From the NCBI GenBank assembly GCA_937969395.1, contig CALBVI010000479.1:1-6598 (forward strand): a stretch of 6,598 nucleotides of DNA. The letters run 5' to 3'. This stretch comes from an uncultured Spongiibacteraceae bacterium. GTDB taxonomy: Bacteria > Pseudomonadota > Gammaproteobacteria > Pseudomonadales > Dasaniaceae. The position numbers and the translations under genes were made by a program. The notes beneath the pieces were generated by a model. It saw nothing but the letters and a program-made list of their open reading frames with translations, had not been told where the DNA came from and ran no database searches. Shown here one piece after another: positions 1-5,831 of the stretch. Position 1 is the first letter of the stretch; each line of letters opens with the position of its first letter.

Positions 1-202
1 ATGGCGCAGTTCAGTTTACTACGCTTCTGCTGAAACTGACGTGTTGAAATATGACCGCTCACAGTGGACTGCTAATTTAATTAAGCAGCTAACGCCGCAG
101 CTTTCAGGTGGTGCCGAGATTGGTAACTTCTCTATCGATGATGAGGGTGCTACCAATGGTGACTCTAATTATGTGCAATTTTCATTGAAGTTTACTTTAT
201 AA
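1..202 (+). CDS. Outer-membrane beta-barrel (porin-like) protein, 3' end only
   Basis: The reading frame starts at base 2, stays open, and ends at TAA 200-202, giving the last 66 residues of a protein whose start lies outside the window. The visible part alternates polar and hydrophobic residues in strand-like stretches (around QWTANLIKQL, GGAEIGNFSI and the C-terminal strand) separated by acidic, Gly/Asn-rich turns. The last strand ends in YVQFSLKFTL, with hydrophobic or aromatic residues at positions -1, -3, -5, -7 and -9 from the end. This is the usual signature recognised by the BAM outer-membrane assembly machinery, although the final residue is Leu rather than the commoner Phe. A porin-type role, perhaps admitting the substrate of the downstream symporter, is inference from position. 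The exact porin family cannot be told from this fragment. Confidence 0.72.
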   Translation, partial: WRSSVYYASAETDVLKYDRSQWTANLIKQLTPQLSGGAEIGNFSIDDEGATNGDSNYVQFSLKFTL

Positions 203-206
203 ATCG

Positions 207-248
207 AAGCTACTCTCCAGGTTTACTTGTTGAATTTGGAGAGTGCTT
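207..248 (+). repeat. Inverted repeat (hairpin) after the barrel gene
   Basis: AAGC + ACTCTCCA (207-219, with T211 bulged) pairs with TGGAGAGT + GCTT (237-248), a 12-bp stem with a 17-nt loop. It starts five bases after the barrel gene's stop codon. A second small hairpin, GGTCT/AGACC with a 3-nt loop, follows at 252-264. No T-run follows either stem, so a standard intrinsic terminator is not supported. An mRNA 3'-end-protecting structure or an atypical terminator is possible. Confidence 0.4.
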
Positions 249-365
249 GCAGGTCTTCTAGACCAAGGTCTAATAGGTTTATTTGGTGGATGTCTGTACA
301 AAGTAACTATGGAGAGAAATTAGTCACTGAAATAACTAAGGGCCATTATTAGTAAGAACGATTTT

Positions 366-394
366 TTAACAGGCGCAAGTTTAATAAGTACGAT
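366..394 (+). promoter_or_regulatory. Candidate sigma70 promoter of the symporter operon
   Basis: TTAACA at 366-371 matches five of six -35 consensus bases. It is separated by exactly 17 bp from TACGAT at 389-394, which matches four of six -10 bases. Transcription would begin near 401, leaving a leader of about 49 nt before the ATG at 450. No extended -10 TG is present. The remainder of the 203-449 gap holds no gene that I can see; it also contains the hairpin at 207-248 and short TTAGT/ACTAA motifs at 320-353. Confidence 0.38.
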
Positions 395-449
395 CAGAAA
401 AATTTGTTGTTAGATTCATACACATGAAAATGAAAAGAGGGGCCTCATT

Positions 450-716
450 ATGGCTTTCAAAAACGAAGGTGATGCTAAAGCTTACTGGAAAGAAAACGTA
501 AGTTTAATGTTTAAATTGTTGATTGTTTGGTTCGTCGTATCTTTTGGTTGCGGCATTCTATTAGTCGATGTTCTAAATCAAATTCAAATAGGCGGTTACA
601 AATTGGGTTTTTGGTTTGCACAGCAAGGAGCAATCTACACCTTTGTAGTGCTTATCTTTGTGTATACCAAAAAGATGGGCGATCTCGATAGTAAATATGG
701 CGTCGACGAAGACTAG
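450..716 (+). CDS. DUF4212 small subunit of a sodium:solute symporter
   Basis: This 88-residue integral membrane protein has the features of the DUF4212 family (putative solute:sodium symporter small subunit). An amphipathic N-terminus with AYWKEN (residues 11-16) is followed by a first membrane helix at about 18-42, a short loop with the family-typical GFWFAQQG (53-60), a second helix at about 59-73, and a charged cytoplasmic tail with LDSKY (79-83). The start is supported by a strong Shine-Dalgarno stretch, AAGAGGGG at 435-442, seven bases before the ATG. The stop is 11 bp before the large symporter gene, so the two are almost certainly co-transcribed and probably form one complex in the inner membrane. 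The family is distinct from, but analogous to, the DUF485 YjcH partner of E. coli ActP. The precise role of the small subunit is not established, as far as I know. Confidence 0.9.
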   Translation: MAFKNEGDAKAYWKENVSLMFKLLIVWFVVSFGCGILLVDVLNQIQIGGYKLGFWFAQQGAIYTFVVLIFVYTKKMGDLDSKYGVDED

Positions 717-727
717 AGGATAAGGCT

Positions 728-2461
728 ATGGAATTACAAACACTCACTTATATTGTCGTTGGTGCCACCTTCGCGCTATATATCGGGATTGCGATATGGG
801 CACGAGCTGGTTCAACAAAAGAATTCTATGTTGCAGGCGCTGGTATTCACCCAGTTGCCAACGGTATGGCAACAGCAGCGGATTGGATGTCGGCAGCTTC
901 GTTTATTGGCATGGCGGGGCTTATTGCGTTTCTCGGTTATGGCGGCTCTGTTTTCTTAATGGGCTGGACCGGTGGCTTTGTATTATTGGCGATGTTGTTG
1001 GCGCCGTATTTAAGAAAGTATGGAAAATTTACTGTCCCCGAATTTATCGGTGATCGTTTTTACTCGCGTACCGCTAGAATTGTTGCGGTTCTTTGTTTAA
1101 TCATTGCGTCGGTTACTTATGTTATCGGTCAGATGAAAGGCATCGGTGTTGCTTTCTCGCGCTTTTTAGAAGTCGAATACAATACGGGTCTTCTGGTTGG
1201 TATGGTTATTGTATTTTTCTACGCAGTGCTTGGCGGCATGAAAGGCATCACCTACACCCAGATTGCTCAATACTGTGTGTTGATTTTTGCTTATACGATT
1301 CCTGCAGTTTTCATCTCCTTAAATCTGACGGGCAACCCTATTCCACAATTAGGTTTGGGTAGCACCATGGTAGGGACGGAAACGTTTTTACTGGATCGAT
1401 TGGATCAGGTGGTAATGGACTTGGGGTTTGCGCAGTACACGACCTCGGCGCGGCTAAGTACGCTTAATATGTTTGTCTACACCATGTCATTGATGATCGG
1501 TACAGCAGGTTTACCTCACGTTATCGTTCGCTTTTTCACGGTTCCTACTGTTAAGGCTGCGCGTTCTTCGGCAGGTTGGGCATTAGTATTTATCGCAATT
1601 TTGTATACCACTGCACCTGCGGTTGCAGCTATGGCTCGTTTGAATTTGATGGAGACTATTCAGCCTTCAGAGTCGGCAGAGAACTTGGCTTACGCTGAGC
1701 GTCCTGTCTGGTTTAAAAATTGGGAAAAAACCGGCTTGTTAAAGTTTGAAGATAAAAATGGTGATGGCCGTATTCAATATACTGCCGATGCATCAACAAA
1801 CGAGATGGTTAAGGTGGATCGCGATATCATGGTGTTAGCTAACCCTGAAATTGCACAGCTACCTAACTGGGTTATTGCATTGGTTGCTGCTGGTGGCTTA
1901 GCTGCGGCACTATCAACTGCTGCTGGTCTGTTGTTGGCAATATCCTCCTCGATATCGCACGATTTATTGAAGGGGGTACTGATGCCTAACATCAGCGATA
2001 AGCAGGAGTTGCGAGCGAGTCGAGTTGCGATGGCGTTTGCGATTGCCGGTGCTGGTTATCTCGGATTTAATCCGCCTGACTTTGCTGCGGGTACGGTTGC
2101 CTTGGCCTTTGGTTTAGCTGCCTCGTCAATCTTCCCAGCGTTAATGATGGGTATCTTTAACAAACGTATCAATAAAGAAGGTGCCATTGCCGGTATGCTT
2201 GCAGGTATATCAGTAACACTGCTCTACGTATTCCAGCATAAGGGCATTATGTTTATTGCTGATACGTCCTTCTTAGGTGGCATGTCTGAAAACTGGTTCC
2301 TAGGTATTGAACCAAATGCTTTCGGTGCTATAGGTGCTTTGTTTAACTTTTCGGTTGCCTTTACGGTATCCTCATTTACTCCAGAGCCTCCTCGTGAGAT
2401 TCAGGAATTGGTTGAGCATATTCGTGTACCGATGGGTGTTAATGCTGCTCAAGATCATTAA
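728..2461 (+). CDS. Sodium:solute symporter (SSS/SLC5, VC_2705-like), probable carboxylate uptake
   Basis: This 577-residue inner-membrane transporter has about 13 helices and a LeuT-type fold. The substrate-site helix carries ADWMSAASFIGMAG (51-64), close to the DYMSAASFLG of ActP. GLPHVIVRFFTV (261-272) is the loop typical of acetate-type members. GGLAAALSTAAGLLLAISSS (389-408) followed by ISHDL (409-413) is the family signature helix, whose Ser/Thr residues form the Na2 sodium site. A periplasmic loop of about 70 residues (309-380) contains the EF-hand-like DKNGDGRI (342-349). The start is supported by AGAGGA at 715-720, which overlaps the previous gene's stop, seven bases before the ATG. 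A monocarboxylate such as acetate, propionate or pyruvate is the likely substrate by family resemblance, but no acs gene is visible, so the substrate is inference. The protein is full length and intact. Confidence 0.9.
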   Translation: MELQTLTYIVVGATFALYIGIAIWARAGSTKEFYVAGAGIHPVANGMATAADWMSAASFIGMAGLIAFLGYGGSVFLMGWTGGFVLLAMLLAPYLRKYGKFTVPEFIGDRFYSRTARIVAVLCLIIASVTYVIGQMKGIGVAFSRFLEVEYNTGLLVGMVIVFFYAVLGGMKGITYTQIAQYCVLIFAYTIPAVFISLNLTGNPIPQLGLGSTMVGTETFLLDRLDQVVMDLGFAQYTTSARLSTLNMFVYTMSLMIGTAGLPHVIVRFFTVPTVKAARSSAGWALVFIAILYTTAPAVAAMARLNLMETIQPSESAENLAYAERPVWFKNWEKTGLLKFEDKNGDGRIQYTADASTNEMVKVDRDIMVLANPEIAQLPNWVIALVAAGGLAAALSTAAGLLLAISSSISHDLLKGVLMPNISDKQELRASRVAMAFAIAGAGYLGFNPPDFAAGTVALAFGLAASSIFPALMMGIFNKRINKEGAIAGMLAGISVTLLYVFQHKGIMFIADTSFLGGMSENWFLGIEPNAFGAIGALFNFSVAFTVSSFTPEPPREIQELVEHIRVPMGVNAAQDH

Positions 2462-2491
2462 GTAGAGAGCAGCGTTATTTATCGACCTTTT

Positions 2492-2523
2492 AAAAGAGCT
2501 CTAATATAGAGCTCTTTTTCTTT
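2492..2523 (+). terminator. Intrinsic terminator of the symporter operon
   Basis: AAAAGAGCTC (2492-2501) and GAGCTCTTTT (2509-2518) form a perfect 10-bp stem with a 7-nt loop. The 3' arm runs into TTTTTCTTT (2515-2523). It lies 30 bp after the symporter stop and separates that operon from the next gene. Confidence 0.88.
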
Positions 2524-2560
2524 GGTGCTGATCTAAGCAGTGTTATGGTTAAAAAAACGA

Positions 2561-2592
2561 TATCCAGTACTAAAGCTATCGAGTACTAAAAC
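2561..2592 (+). repeat. Tandem duplication of a 16-bp unit upstream of the small membrane-anchored protein gene
   Basis: TATCCAGTACTAAAGC (2561-2576) is followed directly by TATCGAGTACTAAAAC (2577-2592), identical at 14 of 16 positions. Each copy includes the palindromic hexamer AGTACT. The array ends 17 bp before the ATG at 2610, so it covers the region where the promoter or 5' leader must lie. It could be an operator pair or a slippage duplication; there is no well-formed -35/-10 pair here that I can point to. Confidence 0.6.
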
Positions 2593-2609
2593 AAGCTAAG
2601 GCAAATCTA

Positions 2610-3104
2610 ATGATGTTTAAAAACAAACATGTTGTCACGGCTATGATTGTGACACCAATACTTGCGATCATTGGCTATTTTGCGACAGATTATATTGTGT
2701 CTGAGCAGCCACAAAAAGCGCAAGCGGACGGGCAGTATCAATTAGCACAATTGCCCAATTGTCGTTACGAAAGTGGAAAGTGCGAGTTAAAAAATGGCAA
2801 TTTTAGCGTTGTTATAACCGGTGACGCTGCTGATGATGGCGTGTTGTCATTAAAGTTGGATTCCGCATTTTCTTTGGATGATGTACGTATCTCGGTTGTT
2901 AAAGACCCTGCTGATATTGTTGGTCCGAGTTCGATGACGTCAGTCTCGAATGAAGGTAAGGCATGGGAAATTGATTTGCAGGTAACTCAGCCGCAACAAC
3001 AATATTTGCGTTTAGTTATGGCTGTTGATGGCGCGGTTTATTATGCAGAAACTCAAATGCCTTTTTTGAATTATCAAACCAGTTTCAATAAAGACTTTCG
3101 TTAG
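2610..3104 (+). CDS. Small membrane-anchored extracytoplasmic protein of unknown function
   Basis: This 164-residue protein is not one whose function I recognise. A short basic N-terminus (MMFKNKH) leads into one hydrophobic helix at about 8-30, then a linker (31-41), and a periplasmic domain (42-164) that looks rich in beta strands, consistent with an Ig-like sandwich. Cys51 and Cys58 (CRYESGKC) are the only cysteines and are well placed to form a disulfide outside the cytoplasm. No clear signal-peptidase site follows the helix, so it is probably anchored, although AQA at 37-39 could be a weak site. TAAGG at 2597-2601, eight bases before the first of two consecutive ATGs, supports the start at 2610. 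It lies between the terminator of the symporter operon and the CBS-DUF294 gene. No terminator is evident after it, so transcription may continue into the downstream pair. Confidence 0.78.
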   Translation: MMFKNKHVVTAMIVTPILAIIGYFATDYIVSEQPQKAQADGQYQLAQLPNCRYESGKCELKNGNFSVVITGDAADDGVLSLKLDSAFSLDDVRISVVKDPADIVGPSSMTSVSNEGKAWEIDLQVTQPQQQYLRLVMAVDGAVYYAETQMPFLNYQTSFNKDFR

Positions 3105-3193
3105 CGTTTTTCGCAATCCAAAAAATCTTGTCCCGGGTCATAGTTTTTTAACTCATAGCTAGTAATGTTGACGAATAAATAATAGATATTCAA

Positions 3194-3215
3194 TTAAAAC
3201 CGATTGAGGTTTTGA
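3194..3215 (+). promoter_or_regulatory. Hairpin overlapping the ribosome binding site of the CBS-DUF294 gene
   Basis: TTAAAACC (3194-3201) can pair with GGTTTTGA (3208-3215), an 8-bp stem with one T-G wobble and a 6-nt loop. The Shine-Dalgarno GAGG at 3206-3209 lies half in the loop and half in the stem. The stem is AT-rich and therefore weak. The same GAGG is eight bases from ATG 3218 but only two bases from the upstream in-frame TTG at 3212, which decides the start in favour of 3218. Confidence 0.35.
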
Positions 3216-3217
3216 CC

Positions 3218-5077
3218 ATGAATCAAGCAAGTGACCAACCCGAAATATCAGCAATTACTGACTTCCTTAGTTGCTGTCTTCCCTTTGATCAACTGACAGA
3301 TAGTGAACGCAACAAAGCTGCACGGCAGTTAAAGATTGCCTATTATCGGCGTGGTCATATTTTTATTGCCGATAACGAGCTTGAGCGAGGGCTATGTATT
3401 CTCCGTAGCGGTGCGGTAGAAATTCGCAGTCCGGATGGACAGTTACTCGACCGTTTAGCTGAGGCCGAAAGTTTTAATATAACCGGGCTTGATACGGAAC
3501 ATCCGGGTGTTAAAGCGGTGCTGATTGAAGACTGTCTTATTTATAATCTTCCTGAAGACTGTTATCAGCAGTGGCGGTCGGAACATCGTTTCTTTGATCG
3601 CTTTTTTCATGGTCAACGTAGTCGACGTTTGCGGCGAGCTGCGCGCTATGAACCTGATCACAATGCAATGATGAGGCCCGTTATCGAGTTAATGAGTTGC
3701 GATGTATTGCGTACCTCAGTTGAAACCTCCATTCGTGATACCGCACAGGCAATGAACGAGAGGCGAGTTTCATCTATTGTTATTATGTCCGGTGAGTCCT
3801 TGTATGGCATTGTGACTGATAGGGATTTGCGTTCGAGGGGTGTTGCGCAAGGTATTGATGTTGATCTACCTATTACGAATGTTATGACGCAGAGGCCATA
3901 CTTTATTAACAGTGATGCGACTGTTTTTGATGCAACTTTGCAAATGACGCAGCAGCGTTGTCATCATTTGCCGGTTATAGATGATGGTTGTTTACGGGGA
4001 ATTATTACTGCATCGGATTTAATGTTGGCTAAGCGTGATGATCCGGTTCATTTGGTTCAACATATTTATCGACAAGCTGATGTTGGCGGTATGAAAAATG
4101 TCGTTAGCTCTTTGCCGAATGTTATGCAGGGTTGGGTTGCTAGCGGTGTTCGACCGCATCAGATCAGTCGAATTCTGACTGCGGTTAGCGACGCTATTGC
4201 TCGGCAGTTAATTAAACTGGCTATTGAAAAATTAGGCGAGCCGCCAGTGCCTTTTGCCTGGCTTGGTTTTGGCTCTCAGGCAAGAGCTGAACAATTGTTA
4301 GGGGCTGATCAAGATAATGGCCTGTTGATTGATAACAGTATGTTGCCGGAACATAAGCCTTGGTTTGAAAGTTTGGCGCATTTTGTCTGTGACGGTTTAG
4401 ATTTATGTGGTTACCCATATTGTCTTGGTGAAATTATGGCGACTACCGACAAGTGGCGTCAAACCTTGTCGGGTTGGTGTGATGCGGTTAATGGCTGGAC
4501 GCGAGCGCCGAGTACTGATGCGGTAATGCGAGTCAGTATCTTTTTTGATATTCGTGTTGTTTATGGCAGTGAAAGTTTAGGTCTGCAGTTGCAACAACAT
4601 ATGTTATCGAGAACAAAAAACGATACCATTTTCTTAGCGGCGCTTGCGGCCAATGTGCTTAGTCATTCTCCACCTTTGGGCATATTTCGACGCTTTTTAG
4701 TTGAGCGTAGCGGTGAGCACCGAGATAGCTTCAACCTAAAAAAACGTGGTGTTATTCCTATTATTGATATGGTTAGGATTCATGCTTTAGCTAATAATAT
4801 TTATGAGGTTAATACCCGTGAACGCATCGATGCCTTAATAAAATGTAAGGTGATCACCTTAAATGATGGCCGTAATTTACAGGATGCGTTTAATTATATT
4901 ATGCAACTTCGGCTGCAGAGTCAGAGTGAGCAAATTGTTAATGGCCAGGAGGTTGATAATTATTGCAACCCTGAAGATTTATCTGATTTAGCGCGACAAC
5001 ACTTACGTGACGCCTTTACTATTGTGCATGAGGCACAGGAAGCTATTCGACTAAATTATCGCAGTGGCATGGCTTAA
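3218..5077 (+). CDS. cNMP-fold / CBS-pair / DUF294 nucleotidyltransferase-like protein
   Basis: This 619-residue soluble protein probably acts as a cytoplasmic nucleotide sensor. Domains in order: a cyclic-nucleotide-binding-like fold at about 20-130 (YRRGHIFIADNELERGLCIL, 43-62); a CBS pair at about 155-275, with GIVTDRDL (197-204) and GIITASDL (261-268); a DUF294 nucleotidyltransferase-like domain at about 300-450; and its C-terminal substrate-binding-type helical domain at about 470-612. The nucleotidyltransferase motif is present as GSQARAE (352-358) with DQD (364-366), and FFDIR (442-446) supplies a likely third acidic residue, so catalysis is plausible. The cNMP fold lacks the usual phosphate-binding GE...R(A) motif, so classical cAMP binding is doubtful. 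CBS pairs commonly bind AMP/ATP. The architecture resembles a GlnD-like nucleotidylating regulator; its target is unknown. An ORF could begin at TTG 3212, but ATG 3218 has the properly spaced ribosome site. The stop overlaps the next start. Confidence 0.88.
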   Translation: MNQASDQPEISAITDFLSCCLPFDQLTDSERNKAARQLKIAYYRRGHIFIADNELERGLCILRSGAVEIRSPDGQLLDRLAEAESFNITGLDTEHPGVKAVLIEDCLIYNLPEDCYQQWRSEHRFFDRFFHGQRSRRLRRAARYEPDHNAMMRPVIELMSCDVLRTSVETSIRDTAQAMNERRVSSIVIMSGESLYGIVTDRDLRSRGVAQGIDVDLPITNVMTQRPYFINSDATVFDATLQMTQQRCHHLPVIDDGCLRGIITASDLMLAKRDDPVHLVQHIYRQADVGGMKNVVSSLPNVMQGWVASGVRPHQISRILTAVSDAIARQLIKLAIEKLGEPPVPFAWLGFGSQARAEQLLGADQDNGLLIDNSMLPEHKPWFESLAHFVCDGLDLCGYPYCLGEIMATTDKWRQTLSGWCDAVNGWTRAPSTDAVMRVSIFFDIRVVYGSESLGLQLQQHMLSRTKNDTIFLAALAANVLSHSPPLGIFRRFLVERSGEHRDSFNLKKRGVIPIIDMVRIHALANNIYEVNTRERIDALIKCKVITLNDGRNLQDAFNYIMQLRLQSQSEQIVNGQEVDNYCNPEDLSDLARQHLRDAFTIVHEAQEAIRLNYRSGMA

Positions 5078-5769
5078 TGAGCGCTTATTTATGGGCCAAG
5101 AAAGCTAAGCGATTATGGTATAAAAATAAATATCAATATCGGCATCAAGATAAAGATCCTTTGTTGGTTGATTTTTTAACGCATGCTTGGCCTGATGCGG
5201 GGCAAGGGTTTGATCAGGCGCCATTGTTAGTCGTAGATTTGGAAACAACTCATCTTGATCCTGCTAAAGGCGAAATCGCAAGCATTGGTTGGGTGTCTAT
5301 TGATAATGGTCAGGTCACTATGAAGAGTGCCGATTATTATCAGATTCAATTAAAGCAAGGTGTAGGTCAGAGTGCTATTTACCACCAGCTGCGTGATGAT
5401 GAATTATCGCAAGGGCTAAAAATTATTGAAGTGCTTAATTGTTTTTTGCAGGCAGCAAAAGGGCGAGTGCTGGTTTTTCACTATGCTCAGTTAGATATGG
5501 GATTTTTGAATTTATTATTTAGGCGGGTTTATGGTGTGCCAGTAGTGGCGCCAATAGTTGATACACTACTGTTAGAGAAAGCTAAATATTTGCACAATAA
5601 TAGTATGATAACAGCAGGTGTATTGCGTTTATTCAGTTGTCGCCAACGTTATGGCTTACCTGATTACCCTGCACATAATGCACTGAGCGATGCTATTGCA
5701 ACCGCGGAGTTATTAATTGCACATGTTGCTCACCGCGATGAAAAAGTAAAATTAAAAGAATTGTTTTAA
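5077..5769 (+). CDS. DnaQ-like DEDDh 3'-5' exonuclease
   Basis: This 230-residue protein has an RNase T / Pol III epsilon-type exonuclease fold at about 49-217. ExoI is VDLETT (Asp54, Glu56). ExoII is VFHYAQLDMGFL, with Asp140. ExoIII is HNALSD, with His200 and Asp205. All five DEDDh residues are present, so it should be an active metal-dependent exonuclease on single-stranded DNA, RNA or a small nucleotide product. The N-terminal 26 residues are strongly basic (KKAKRLWYKNKY) and lie outside the catalytic fold, possibly contacting nucleic acid. It lacks the polymerase-binding tail expected of full epsilon, so it is not the replicative proofreader. The start ATG overlaps the stop of the CBS-DUF294 gene in TAATG and has only a weak ribosome site, which indicates translational coupling. 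The last codons and the stop lie within the inverted repeat at 5742-5779. Confidence 0.9.
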   Translation: MSAYLWAKKAKRLWYKNKYQYRHQDKDPLLVDFLTHAWPDAGQGFDQAPLLVVDLETTHLDPAKGEIASIGWVSIDNGQVTMKSADYYQIQLKQGVGQSAIYHQLRDDELSQGLKIIEVLNCFLQAAKGRVLVFHYAQLDMGFLNLLFRRVYGVPVVAPIVDTLLLEKAKYLHNNSMITAGVLRLFSCRQRYGLPDYPAHNALSDAIATAELLIAHVAHRDEKVKLKELF

Positions 5770-5779
5770 TTTTACTTTT
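5742..5779. terminator. Perfect 16-bp inverted repeat, probable bidirectional terminator
   Basis: AAAAGTAAAATTAAAA (5742-5757) and its exact complement TTTTAATTTTACTTTT (5764-5779) flank a 6-nt loop. Only one of 16 pairs is G-C. Both transcribed strands end their 3' arm in a U-rich run, which suits a shared terminator between the convergent exonuclease and regulator genes. The right arm contains the exonuclease stop TAA (5767-5769). The low GC makes it atypical. A short direct repeat, TTTTCGCTA (5776-5784 and 5796-5804), overlaps its end. Confidence 0.6.
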
Positions 5780-5831
5780 CGCTATTTTAATGGATTTTTC
5801 GCTAAGATTTTTTCAGCGCTTTCGTCAAATT

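Noticed and set aside
753..1362. Several plus-strand open frames of 68-89 codons inside the symporter gene (753-959, 796-1053, 1093-1362)
   Set aside because: They overlap the well-supported symporter in another frame, encode Cys/Arg/Trp-rich low-plausibility proteins, and lack ribosome sites.
1774..1992. Minus-strand 72-codon open frame within the symporter gene
   Set aside because: It is antisense to conserved family signature sequence, with no recognisable product or ribosome site.
3105..3125. GCG-T-run-CGC after the small protein gene as a terminator
   Set aside because: The stem is only three base pairs and no proper T-run follows a stable stem, so it is not credible.
3169..3197. TTGACG (3169-3174) as the -35 of a promoter for the CBS-DUF294 gene
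   Set aside because: No acceptable -10 sequence lies 16-18 bp downstream; the best candidates match only about three of six bases.
3212..3214. TTG as the start codon of the CBS-DUF294 gene
   Set aside because: The GAGG ribosome site is only two bases away, whereas it is eight bases from ATG 3218.
3455..4418. Minus-strand open frames at 3455-3661 and 4221-4418
   Set aside because: They are antisense to conserved domains of the CBS-DUF294 gene and look like frame shadows.
3218..5769. A CBASS-like or toxin-antitoxin defence system based on nucleotidyltransferase plus exonuclease
   Set aside because: There is no effector, HEPN partner or mobile-element context, and the neighbours are metabolic; the DUF294-CBS layout fits metabolic signalling better.
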